Assembly (NCBI GenBank): GCA_015067845.1
Contig: SVLT01000008.1
Span: forward strand, 26,604 to 90,603
Origin: Oscillospiraceae bacterium
Lineage (GTDB): Bacteria > Bacillota > Clostridia > Oscillospirales > Oscillospiraceae
Length of the DNA stretch: 64,000 nt
Direction of reading: 5' to 3'
Shown: one piece after another, positions 50,136-59,151 of the stretch
How the letters are laid out: every line of letters begins with the position of its first letter
Position numbering within the stretch: position 1 is the stretch's first letter
Notes under the pieces: generated by a model
What the model was told of the DNA's origin: nothing
Databases searched by the model: none
What the model saw: only the letters and a program-made list of their open reading frames with translations
Position numbers and translations under genes: made by a program

Positions 50136-52218
50136 ATAATTCCTCCATTCTGACTGTTACTTTTGTCACATAGCTTGACGGAACCGTTACAAAGTTACCA
50201 CTGCTCATAAACTCGATCTGGCGGCAATCTCCTGCCAGGAAGGGAGCGGGATAGGTATACTCTGTTTTCTGGCCGAAATCGTATTCGTACGGACGGGACA
50301 TCACTTCATCGCAGTCGGCGCGATCACCAAAATAGTCGCCATACTCTTCTTCCAGATATGCTCTCTTTTTGCGGATATCCTCTTGGTGCTTCATACGGAT
50401 ACGAATACCCGTTGTATAGACATCCACATTGTTTTTTGCATGATTCTGAACGAAATGACCTCTGCGAACATTGCAAACCGCACTAAGATACCTTGAGAAT
50501 TTCGCCAAGCCATCCTGAATTTCATTCATGATCTCGCTGACTTTATCATTATAATTGCTCACCGCCGTTGTTACAGACGAACGCAAGAAGAACAGCGTAA
50601 CAATCATAATCGCTGCAAGTGCTGCGAGCATGCCCAGCGTCAAACCAATGGCCGTGCTGGTGATTTGCACAGAACCGCTGTTATCAAACAGGAACGGGCA
50701 GAAGCAAATGAAAAACAGGCTCAGGCAGACACCTGCCAGAATCAGCGTGGTCTTTTGAGACATACGCTGGCGGATAACCTTTTTGACCTCTTTGGACGCC
50801 TTTTCCAGTTTTTTGGTGTAGCCGCTCATATCTTCCAGATCCGGAGGAATGGATTCCACCATCTTGTCCTCCGCTGTATCTGTATAGTCACGAATATCGT
50901 CAATCTGCAAGGGCGTCAAGCGGTTGATGTTGACATCCACCACTTCGCTGGAATAATGCATTTGATTGACACTTTTCCGCACAGCACGACTTTGCTGCTT
51001 CACGATAAACGCAAGGGCAGTTTCTGTCTTTTCATAACTGCGATCCCATTTTTGGAACTCGTTTTCAGGGCTATCAAAGAACAGACCATAATCCTTTTCT
51101 GCATAAACTTTATCCGGTTTGCAAGCAGAATCCAATACCACCGGCACATGTGTAGGTGTGCAGAACAGTTCTTCCGCAGCCTTATCGGTGAGTTCCCCAG
51201 GGATCTCGCTGCGGATTTGCTCAATTTCTGCCTCAATGCAATCATAGCTGGCAGCCAGTTTACGGTCATAAGATGTAACCAATGTACGCAATGGTGTCTC
51301 ATCAGTTTTCATCTCGATGCGATACATCCTTCTGGCTTGCATTGTACTGCCAGGAACAGGATTGCTGGCAAAAATCAGCAGAAATGCCAAAAAACGGATA
51401 TAGTCATTGCGGAAGTCGCGGTGAATCGTAGGCAGTAAATCGAAAACCATAAAGCGCATCTTGTCGAAGTACATATTACGATCCGCAAATGTGGAATATT
51501 CATTTTCTCGGCGGACACTCCAATAGGAATCCGGGTCAAAGAAATTGTTTTCCGCAGTACGGGTAGAAACACATTGTACTTCTACGGGATAGGCAATGTT
51601 CAGATATACTCCATCTACAAATTCCCGGCGAATCAGTTCTTTCATGCGCTGCTCGCACCTATACTGATCGCGATTGAGAAGTTCCAACCGCACACTGGGC
51701 TTTTCATCAAGTCTGCCAAGCTGCTCAATTGCCCATTCATGCGTAGACTGCTTTTCCTCCACCTCCTTGAGGATATAATCCTCAGGGCGGAAGCAAAGCC
51801 AGGTACTCAGCTTTTGTAAAGGCAGTTCCATTGCGCTTTTATAGATGACTTCCTTGATCTGGGTGCGCTGTGCAAAATACTCTTCCCACTGCTTTTCCCA
51901 TGCATTTACATCATCGTCCTTGTTCAACCGGGACGGAGGCTCCGGTAGTTCCTTCAGCGCAGTAAAATCCACAGCATCGAACGGATTTTGGGTTTTTCTC
52001 AACTCAGGTGTTCCCTCATTGAGAATAATGGCACGCCACTGACTGCATCTGCCTACGGCGTCATAGAGCCCAGGGACAGCCTCAGACAGAGACTGCCCCG
52101 CAGGGTTCCACTCACAAAAAGCCAGTTCCTTGTTCTCCAGAAACGGTTCGAAAAACAGTTTGTTTTCCTTGCGTATGGCATTGATATGTTCTTTTTCAGC
52201 TATTAAAACTGTGAACAA
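50125..52218 (-). CDS. Large membrane protein of the tubulin-like system, family not recognised
   Basis: 697 residues from a TTG at 52218, which has GGAG 9 bases upstream; a TTG at 52227 abuts the SD and is too close. The N-terminus (MFTVLIAEKEHINAI...WRAIILNEG) looks like a Rossmann-type alpha/beta fold. The middle is soluble and charged. Two membrane helices (about 494-515 and 525-550) form a hairpin near the C-terminal third, followed by a soluble part with a coiled segment and a strand-rich end. No catalytic motif recognised. The gene lies 31 bases after the tubulin-like gene and overlaps the next gene by 11, so it is produced with both. Confidence 0.6.
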   Translation of the reverse strand: MFTVLIAEKEHINAIRKENKLFFEPFLENKELAFCEWNPAGQSLSEAVPGLYDAVGRCSQWRAIILNEGTPELRKTQNPFDAVDFTALKELPEPPSRLNKDDDVNAWEKQWEEYFAQRTQIKEVIYKSAMELPLQKLSTWLCFRPEDYILKEVEEKQSTHEWAIEQLGRLDEKPSVRLELLNRDQYRCEQRMKELIRREFVDGVYLNIAYPVEVQCVSTRTAENNFFDPDSYWSVRRENEYSTFADRNMYFDKMRFMVFDLLPTIHRDFRNDYIRFLAFLLIFASNPVPGSTMQARRMYRIEMKTDETPLRTLVTSYDRKLAASYDCIEAEIEQIRSEIPGELTDKAAEELFCTPTHVPVVLDSACKPDKVYAEKDYGLFFDSPENEFQKWDRSYEKTETALAFIVKQQSRAVRKSVNQMHYSSEVVDVNINRLTPLQIDDIRDYTDTAEDKMVESIPPDLEDMSGYTKKLEKASKEVKKVIRQRMSQKTTLILAGVCLSLFFICFCPFLFDNSGSVQITSTAIGLTLGMLAALAAIMIVTLFFLRSSVTTAVSNYNDKVSEIMNEIQDGLAKFSRYLSAVCNVRRGHFVQNHAKNNVDVYTTGIRIRMKHQEDIRKKRAYLEEEYGDYFGDRADCDEVMSRPYEYDFGQKTEYTYPAPFLAGDCRQIEFMSSGNFVTVPSSYVTKVTVRMEELYEK

Positions 52219-52249
52219 ATCTATCAACTCCGTTTCTTTTCAATATTAC

Positions 52250-55200
52250 TTATTTGCCCTCTTTAAATTCCTTGGCAACTTTATCCAACAGTGCTTCGTA
52301 ATCATCGGGCTCGGGAGCGGACAAGATCACATCACGGATCTTGCGCTGGATGATGTCGATGACCATATTATCACCGGCGGGAGGCGCATTCAAACGCTTT
52401 TCGTATTCTGCGTAGTTACGCTGCAACAGATGCAGTTCGTCGGTCAGACGAGTGCACAGCACGAACTTTGCGTCTTCTTCCTTCTCCCACTTGGAATACT
52501 CTTCACGGAACACATCGATAACTGCATCAACCATTGCGGTGATTTCAGCGATGTACCGACCGGAATTAGGCAGAGTGCAGTAGAACATCAGAGGAATTGC
52601 AAACAAGCTGGTAGCATTCTCCAGGTAGATCTTGCCATCGTCCTGCAGCTCGTAAGCCTCCGCCATACCTCTGGCTTCACTCTGAAGCTTACTGCGGGCC
52701 AGCTTATTATCCCGGATTTCCTTCTTCAGTCTATCCAGATCCTTCTGGGAGCCATCATGTGTACGGCGAGCCTTGCACAGGTCTTCCACAGTGGGTTCAC
52801 TCATATCGCTCAACTCGGGCAGGAGATATAGCAGGTTGAACTTTGCCATATCGCGGAAGAACTCTGTATTCTCATAATTGCAGTTCTTTGCCTCGGACAT
52901 TGCTCTCTTCCGGTTCTTGATCAGATTGATATCTTCAACAACCTTGGAGTTTACATACAGCGCATCCAGAACCTCATAGAACTCATCACACAAGGTGCCA
53001 TTGGGAACTTGCAGCTCCACATCCCGGTTATCGGAATCGCGGTACATAAATACCTTCTTACCATTGGCAACAACAGACAGAGGTCTCTGCTGAATTGCAT
53101 CATGGATCAAGCCATAGATAAACGCCTTATGTACCTTGCGAATAACCTGATTCTGGTACTCAAAGTCCAGTTCGGGCATGCTCTTGATGGAGTCCCAAGA
53201 CTTATCAATATGGGTAGAAATTGCAGCATTCTTGGTGGAGTCAGGTCCGATCAGACGGCTGTACTCGCTGTATGCCTTGTGGTAAGTACCTGCATTCTTC
53301 TTGCCGGTCTCAGTTTCAAAAGGTGCTGCAAACTTCTTCAGCTTGTTGGGAGTCAGGTTGTACAGAGCGTTGTAGAAATGAATCTCATACTTAGAAACAG
53401 TATCTACCGCTTCGCCGTTGGGCATCAGGTCCTTAACGCGGAACTTGCGATTATCCAGCAGGATCTTGTTATAAGCGCAAACCTTGATTTCTCTGGGTTC
53501 TTCATTGCTTACACGCTGCACGGAAGGTGCTGCAATACGGGCGCCCATTGCGACCACTTCAGCGATATGGCGCTCGGCATCCTTAGTGGAAACCTGTTCG
53601 AAGACCTGCTTGTCACCGTTGTTCTCGTTACGCAGGCGGATACGCTCCTTCAAACGCTGCTCCAGTTCAATCGCGCCGATAATATCCTTATCGATATCGT
53701 CGCACTTTTCGCTGACACTCTTCTTGAAGTAGCCGATCAGGATATCATCAAAGATATCCACACGACGGTCTTCTTCAATATAGCCGCCATTGGAGTTATC
53801 CAACTCTCTCTGGAAAACAGCATTCTTCTTCACTGCATCAAAGATAGCACCGTTGATTTCGGTGTTCAGCATGGTGGTACCCTTCTGTGCTTTCTGCAGG
53901 GAGAAGCCGCTCAGTTCCTTCAACAGCTCTTCAGTAGCACAGATATTCACGAAGGAGTCGCCCTTCTTGTACTTCAGAATATCAATCAAGTCGATCTTCT
54001 TGCGGCTCAGATCCTTAACCTTATTGACAAAGGTTTTGAAGAACCGCTCATACTGATCTACGAATGCATCGATAAATTCAGAACCTCTATCATATGCAGC
54101 ATGGATAGCCAGTTTCTGAGTGAAATCTTCAATCTTATTGTAGTAGTTTCGAACAGCACCGGCTGCTGTTTCATTCAGCGCACCGTAGCCCTTCAGCTTA
54201 TCCATGAAGCCAGGAGCATCCTTTTCCAAGGAAGCCAGGCCGTCCACGCCCCTAACGGAGCCCTTTGCAAACTTGAACTCAACATATTCCTTGTTGCGGC
54301 ATGCCTGCATGGCCTTGCGTGCCTCTTCATGCTCTGTGGAAGCCTTCTTATCGCGGAAGATCTGCTGGAGCTGATACAGGACAAAACGAACGGCACAGGG
54401 GTGCATCATATCGCCCTGAGCATTTCTCAGCAATCTTTCAATGCTATAGGGTTCCTTGATAGAGATAGACTTCTGCTCGTTGGTCATCATGCCTTCGATC
54501 CAGTTACCAACAGTGCTCTCAAGGATGTAGGTGCCATCTTTGTTCTTTGCCTCGGCCTTGCCAGCATAGGTTTTCAGCAGATTGGCAGCAGTCTTGATCT
54601 TATTGCTGGGACCAAAGGTCTGGAGTTTTTCATACTTGGTTGCATTGTTACGGCTGCTTGCCAGGCTGCTTTCGGCAGTTGCAACAAATACAGCTCTTGC
54701 CTCAAACTCGTCCATGAACAGCTGAATTCTGTCTTCCAGATTCTCCAGCTCATAGGTCATTCTCAGATCCTTGGAGAAATTGTCGCTGAAGCTCAACAGC
54801 TTCTCACAGTAAACAGTGCCGTCCTTCTTGCGTGCAGAGCGTGCAACGCCGCGCTTCTCTTGCTCTTTGTGATAATCCTCAACAGCTTTATCATACTTGG
54901 TCCACTTGGTGGCATCGCCTTCGCCGCCAATGCTGTCAATAGCCAAATCGTAAGCAACATACTCTGCGATCTTCTCGTAGGGATAGCGGATAACACCAGC
55001 ACCAATGCCGCCGAAACGGTTACGGCCGTAGTTACCGGGCTTTGTCATTTCCTTAATAATGTTGTCCTCAACAGAGAATGCCTTCTTCTGCATAGGACCG
55101 ATGTTCTGCTCATAAAGAGCCTGAGCAGCCTGCTCGATGTACTGGGAAATGCTGATCATGGTGCTGTCTTCAGCATCCTGACCATCCATCAGGAAGCAGA

Positions 55201-56020
55201 AGTCCATGGGCAGCAAGGACAGTGACTTCTGGGCATCAGAGCCAGCGATGGACACATCGACATGCATATCGCTGAACTGCTTGAGATCCTCATCCAGATC
55301 GATGAAGCCGGAACCCTTCATCATGAAGGCATTCAGTTCCTTAATGGTAGCGTAAGCATTACGAGCCTGGCTGTCCCGCTCGGTCTGGGAATCGATAACG
55401 CTGTCCAAAGTTTCAGGCAGCAGCAACAGAGAACGGACAATCAGTGCTGTGTTGGGATACTTTTCCTTCACATAGTCACGGATGAACATACTCAGAGGCA
55501 GGATAATACCGGAGCCTGTACCACCGGAGGCAGTAGATGCAATAACCACACGCATTGCCTGCTTCATGTCCTTGCCGGTCTTACGGAACAGGTCATCAAT
55601 AGAGTCGTACAGAGGACGAATCTTGCCGGTCTTGATGGTTGCATTCAAAGCCAGACGAGAAATTGCACGAACCTGGCCTGCGCCCTCAGAAACGGTCTTA
55701 TCATACATAACCGCATTCTTGGGGAACCATCTCTTACGAGCTTCTTCGTCGTAATCCAGGTAGCTGCCAACAGTCTGGGTATTGGATGTCTGAACCCAGT
55801 AAATGTTGGATTTACCATTGGCAATGTCATTCAAATCGTTGACGTTTGTATCCAAGCACAGGAAGTTGATATTTTCCTTCTCTGCAGGTGCGCACAGGTC
55901 AGCGACTTTCTTCACGATTTTACAACCGGTGCCGCCAACACCAACGAACAGGGTCGGTGCAGGAACTTCATTGGTTTTCAATTTTTCCTTCTTGATTTCT
56001 TCGTTATTATTGTTTGCCAT
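52250..56020 (-). CDS. Large tubulin/FtsZ-like protein (Tubulin_2-type)
   Basis: 1256 residues, cytoplasmic. The first 200 residues carry GTPase features of the tubulin/FtsZ superfamily: LFVGVGGTGCKIVKKV (27-32 GVGGTG, like the T1 loop), NFLCLDTNVNDL (like T2/T3) and STASGGTGSGIILPLSMFI (166-171 GGTGSG, the tubulin signature/T4 loop). The remaining 1000 residues are helix-rich with coiled-coil character and no family I can name, including a final EPDDYEALLDKVAKEF. It probably polymerises or forms a nucleotide-dependent scaffold. Start ATG with GGAGAG. Second gene of the operon, 18 bases after the VWA gene. The name is based on the three loops only. Confidence 0.78.
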   Translation of the reverse strand: MANNNNEEIKKEKLKTNEVPAPTLFVGVGGTGCKIVKKVADLCAPAEKENINFLCLDTNVNDLNDIANGKSNIYWVQTSNTQTVGSYLDYDEEARKRWFPKNAVMYDKTVSEGAGQVRAISRLALNATIKTGKIRPLYDSIDDLFRKTGKDMKQAMRVVIASTASGGTGSGIILPLSMFIRDYVKEKYPNTALIVRSLLLLPETLDSVIDSQTERDSQARNAYATIKELNAFMMKGSGFIDLDEDLKQFSDMHVDVSIAGSDAQKSLSLLPMDFCFLMDGQDAEDSTMISISQYIEQAAQALYEQNIGPMQKKAFSVEDNIIKEMTKPGNYGRNRFGGIGAGVIRYPYEKIAEYVAYDLAIDSIGGEGDATKWTKYDKAVEDYHKEQEKRGVARSARKKDGTVYCEKLLSFSDNFSKDLRMTYELENLEDRIQLFMDEFEARAVFVATAESSLASSRNNATKYEKLQTFGPSNKIKTAANLLKTYAGKAEAKNKDGTYILESTVGNWIEGMMTNEQKSISIKEPYSIERLLRNAQGDMMHPCAVRFVLYQLQQIFRDKKASTEHEEARKAMQACRNKEYVEFKFAKGSVRGVDGLASLEKDAPGFMDKLKGYGALNETAAGAVRNYYNKIEDFTQKLAIHAAYDRGSEFIDAFVDQYERFFKTFVNKVKDLSRKKIDLIDILKYKKGDSFVNICATEELLKELSGFSLQKAQKGTTMLNTEINGAIFDAVKKNAVFQRELDNSNGGYIEEDRRVDIFDDILIGYFKKSVSEKCDDIDKDIIGAIELEQRLKERIRLRNENNGDKQVFEQVSTKDAERHIAEVVAMGARIAAPSVQRVSNEEPREIKVCAYNKILLDNRKFRVKDLMPNGEAVDTVSKYEIHFYNALYNLTPNKLKKFAAPFETETGKKNAGTYHKAYSEYSRLIGPDSTKNAAISTHIDKSWDSIKSMPELDFEYQNQVIRKVHKAFIYGLIHDAIQQRPLSVVANGKKVFMYRDSDNRDVELQVPNGTLCDEFYEVLDALYVNSKVVEDINLIKNRKRAMSEAKNCNYENTEFFRDMAKFNLLYLLPELSDMSEPTVEDLCKARRTHDGSQKDLDRLKKEIRDNKLARSKLQSEARGMAEAYELQDDGKIYLENATSLFAIPLMFYCTLPNSGRYIAEITAMVDAVIDVFREEYSKWEKEEDAKFVLCTRLTDELHLLQRNYAEYEKRLNAPPAGDNMVIDIIQRKIRDVILSAPEPDDYEALLDKVAKEFKEGK

Positions 56021-56038
56021 GGTTTTCTCTCCTTCTGT

Positions 56039-58591
56039 TTATGTTTTTTTGTATGTAATCGGTATTGTCGCATTGACAGTAGTATCTTTACCGTTCATTA
56101 GGATTTTACCACTAAAGGTGACGATAGCATCATTTCTGATTTCAAACGCCATTGCCTCCGAATCCTTTGGCATAAGTTCGCCGTCTTTGTTCATAACATA
56201 AGTTGATCCGTCAATATCCGCAGTTTTGATATCACCAAAATATCCTGCAGGAGCTTCCGGATGGGATACCCGGATGCTGCGCTGATGGGACGGCTTATAC
56301 AAGAAGCTCTCTTTGCCCGGTTCCAGGCCGCTGAGGGAAACACCCATCTCTTCGCCGCCGTATTCGACCCTGCATTCCAGTGTATTGCCAGAAAGTTTTG
56401 CCGTAAACTCTGCGCCCTCTACAGGTCTGTTGCCAACCCGCAAAACACAGTTCTCAGTATCTTCTTTTACATGGGCAGGGAATACACGGATGTGCAAAAT
56501 CAGCCAGATGATAATGATCAGCAGCAGCAAGAGGGCCAAGCCGATCAACCACTTGAGCCATATCGGCAGCTTGCTCAGGGTAATGGTTACTTCATCATCC
56601 GCCCGGGTTTCTCTGCCGATGTGGTCCTTGTACGAAACCGAGAACCTGATGGGATAGTCATCTTCCGCAACCCCTTCTGTGGGCAGCAGTTTCACCAGGA
56701 AAGACGAATCCTGGGCTTGCGGTGTAACCTCATACTCAAGGCCGCCGCTATCCACCGTAAGCTCTACATTATTGAAATCTTCCGGTGTCAGCTTTTTATC
56801 GTTCAGTGTTACCGTTACAACGATGGGCTGGCTCTGTTCCAGTTCATCGATGACAATATATGTCTCAGGAACAAACAGCTCCATTCTCACCGGAGCAAAG
56901 TCATCCTTGATATTATAAGTAAGGGGGCATTCATCCCGGGCTTCGGTACTGGCATGGGCCGTGTAGGATGCCTGAATGAATACCGTGCATTCACCAGTCG
57001 CGGTATTCTGCGGTGCTGCAGAATCTTGATAACCCAGTGTCAGGGTGTAGTGATCATTGGCAAATTCCTTGGTGATTTTTGCATTGGAGCTTTGTTCATT
57101 CCAGGTCAACGATACTTTTTCCAGTTCTGCACCTGTAAGCTGCTCGCCCTGATAATATACCTTAACAGTATAGGAAGATCCCTTTTCCAGGTCCTGCAGA
57201 GGGTAAACAGAATCTCCGCCTGTAATTTCCACCTTCAGATCCCGGGCGGGTCTTGGCGCCACTGTAAGGCCGCCCTCCGGCCATCCGAAATCCGCGGTAT
57301 TCTTGGAAATGGTGTAACCGCTCAAATAGGTAACCGTCAAATGCGCATCAAATGTTTCTCCCATTTTCAGCGGCACTTCTATGCTGTCATTGAATCCCAC
57401 ATAGTCAATCGGAATTTCCTTGACTGTTCCGTCGGTTCCTTTCACAGTATAGGAACCTTTATAAATCGGATTTCCCAATTCTGCCGAAGAGATCATCTCT
57501 CCGGTTTGGCGGTCGATCATACCGAATTTGACCATGTATCTACCTTCATAGAGGGCATCGGGTGCGACCTTATTGCCATCCATATCGGTAAATTCAAAAT
57601 TCAAATCGGCATCCGGCTCGTAATAAATTTCGATGCTGGATGCTTTTCCCTGGTGCGCTATGTTATACGAACCTGCAAGGCACGAACCATATGTAACAAT
57701 CATACCTTGCAAACTGGTATCCGCTTCGTTATCATATACATCCGTACCCTTGGTCGAGTACTTCACTTGCTGCGTTCCCAGGACCTCACCGATCTGCTTT
57801 CCGGAAGAATCTGTCAGCTTCAGGTCCGAAATGTTTTCTCCCTGTACGAACACGATCAGTTTCTTCATGGAAACATTAAACTTTACTTTACTGCCTGTAA
57901 CCTGATTTTTGGGCAATGTGTCCCGACCAAAAATCAGGTTGCACATATCTGTCAGCGAGGACAGTACATCCTCAGTATTTTTGGCAAGATTCTTTACAAA
58001 GACATCGGACTGCGGTGTATTGGGCAAAATCGCAACATCGCCGATGCCCAAATACATCATCTTGATCTCATTACTGGCAGTCTTGAAATACTCATCCAGC
58101 TGTCTAATGGATTCATCCTTGCTAAGTTTTTTCTGATTGCGATAGAATACATCGCCGTCAGATACGACAAGTACATACTTTTGGTCCGCCTGCAAACTCT
58201 TCACGCCGCTGATGGCGCGATCAATGCTTTCAATATGCGTATCGCCACGGCCCTTTGTATAAATGCCTCGAACCATAGAAGCTTTGGATGCATCCGTAAT
58301 GACAAGTGGATTATCCATGGTGTACTCTTTGCCCTCAACCTCAAAGGGGTTCATGGGATAGATCTGCAAAATATCGCCGGCATTCAACATAGATGCGAAC
58401 ACCTCTATTGCATATGTTGCACGACACCATGCTTGATTCTTGTTTTTATACATCGATCCGGAGTTATCGAAAACAATACTGATTGCCCTCGTCTCTCCGG
58501 TTTTGGTCGCCGCCTTAGCTTCTGTTCCGCCCACCCATACGCAGGTCAGCAGAAGCGCAGCTATCAGGAGCATGCTTATACATCTTTTCAA
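56039..58591 (-). CDS. Exported VWA-domain membrane protein
   Basis: 850 residues from a TTG at 58591, kept because it gives the signal peptide its basic start (MKRCISMLLIAALLLTCV); an ATG six codons later is possible. A VWA domain follows (about 34-220) with a complete MIDAS: Asp42-x-Ser44-x-Ser46 in VFDNSGSM and VVSDGD. Residues 230-690 are strand-rich, probably Ig-like modules. A membrane helix (about 695-720, WLKWLIGLALLLLLIIIIWL) leads to a cytoplasmic domain of about 125 residues. The layout suggests an outside ligand or metal-dependent contact passed to a cytoplasmic tail. First gene of the five-gene operon. Confidence 0.85.
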   Translation of the reverse strand: MKRCISMLLIAALLLTCVWVGGTEAKAATKTGETRAISIVFDNSGSMYKNKNQAWCRATYAIEVFASMLNAGDILQIYPMNPFEVEGKEYTMDNPLVITDASKASMVRGIYTKGRGDTHIESIDRAISGVKSLQADQKYVLVVSDGDVFYRNQKKLSKDESIRQLDEYFKTASNEIKMMYLGIGDVAILPNTPQSDVFVKNLAKNTEDVLSSLTDMCNLIFGRDTLPKNQVTGSKVKFNVSMKKLIVFVQGENISDLKLTDSSGKQIGEVLGTQQVKYSTKGTDVYDNEADTSLQGMIVTYGSCLAGSYNIAHQGKASSIEIYYEPDADLNFEFTDMDGNKVAPDALYEGRYMVKFGMIDRQTGEMISSAELGNPIYKGSYTVKGTDGTVKEIPIDYVGFNDSIEVPLKMGETFDAHLTVTYLSGYTISKNTADFGWPEGGLTVAPRPARDLKVEITGGDSVYPLQDLEKGSSYTVKVYYQGEQLTGAELEKVSLTWNEQSSNAKITKEFANDHYTLTLGYQDSAAPQNTATGECTVFIQASYTAHASTEARDECPLTYNIKDDFAPVRMELFVPETYIVIDELEQSQPIVVTVTLNDKKLTPEDFNNVELTVDSGGLEYEVTPQAQDSSFLVKLLPTEGVAEDDYPIRFSVSYKDHIGRETRADDEVTITLSKLPIWLKWLIGLALLLLLIIIIWLILHIRVFPAHVKEDTENCVLRVGNRPVEGAEFTAKLSGNTLECRVEYGGEEMGVSLSGLEPGKESFLYKPSHQRSIRVSHPEAPAGYFGDIKTADIDGSTYVMNKDGELMPKDSEAMAFEIRNDAIVTFSGKILMNGKDTTVNATIPITYKKT

Positions 58592-58726
58592 AACCGTCTT
58601 TCCCTCTCTTTCTGTGCAACCGAATCAGCTGTTCCTCTTTTCAAATGCCATGCCGGCAACAAAAATAGCATTATATGTTGCCAGTCATTGGACAATTGTA
58701 GCCGACTGGTGTAATATGACTAGTTT

Positions 58727-58754
58727 ATTATACCACAGCATTTCAAAAAAACAA
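58727..58754 (-). promoter_or_regulatory. Probable promoter of the five-gene tubulin-like operon
   Basis: Minus strand TTGTTT (58754-58749), 16-base spacer, perfect TATAAT (58732-58727), giving a leader of about 130 bases to the VWA gene. Confidence 0.6.
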
Positions 58755-58977
58755 TGCTTTTGTTAAAAAAATATAAACTTTGCAGTATTGTCCAAAAAAA
58801 CAACAAAAATTGCAGAAAGCGCCTGTTTTATTAGCAAAAAAGTCCTCTGCCCGGCTTGTTTTCCTGGATTTATGACACAAAATCCTCATGAAACCAGCCG
58901 TCCAAGACCGGTTTCGGCAGAAAAGCATCTGCCCTTCAGAGAACATATGCTATATTGCCTATTGGCCGTTAAATAGT
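58755..58977. other. AT-rich gap with no supported gene
   Basis: The stretch between the operon promoter and the terminator at 58978 holds no gene I can support. A 62-codon TTG-started rightward frame (58788-58976) has no SD and no recognisable features. Confidence 0.5.
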
Positions 58978-59007
58978 AAAAGCGCCACCTAACCAGGCGG
59001 CGCTTTT
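58978..59007 (-). terminator. Terminator of the TrkA-N/RyR transcript
   Basis: 9-bp stem (AAAAGCGCC and complement) followed by T's on the minus strand. It separates this transcript from the VWA-led operon. Confidence 0.8.
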
Positions 59008-59026
59008 CAATTTCAGATCAAGAACC

Positions 59027-59134
59027 TTAGGGCTCTGTACCCGTATAAGCTTCGAACTTTGTCTGGATCAAGGGGTATTCTTCTGCCTTGACCTTTTTTG
59101 TTTCCTCAGATTTGTTTGTAATCTCGGTCGCCAG
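59027..59134 (-). CDS. Possible 35-residue protein with a CTG start
   Basis: A frame of 36 codons lies after the TrkA-N/RyR gene. It begins with CTG at 59134, exactly 7 bases after a strong GGAGG, and encodes a charged peptide (ATEITNKSEETKKVKAEEYP...) ending in TAA 20 bases before the terminator stem. No ATG, GTG or TTG is placed to use that SD. A CTG start is unusual, so this is tentative; the alternative is a leaderless remnant of a longer gene. Confidence 0.35.
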   Translation of the reverse strand: MATEITNKSEETKKVKAEEYPLIQTKFEAYTGTEP

Positions 59135-59151
59135 AAAATATCCTCCTGAAT

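Noticed and set aside
53009..55225. 738-codon rightward open frame
   Set aside because: Antisense shadow of the tubulin-like gene, Leu/Ile/Val-rich without domains; the leftward gene has SD, operon spacing and GTPase loops.
56261..58714. 817-codon rightward open frame
   Set aside because: Antisense shadow of the VWA gene, whose leftward reading has signal peptide, MIDAS and membrane helix.
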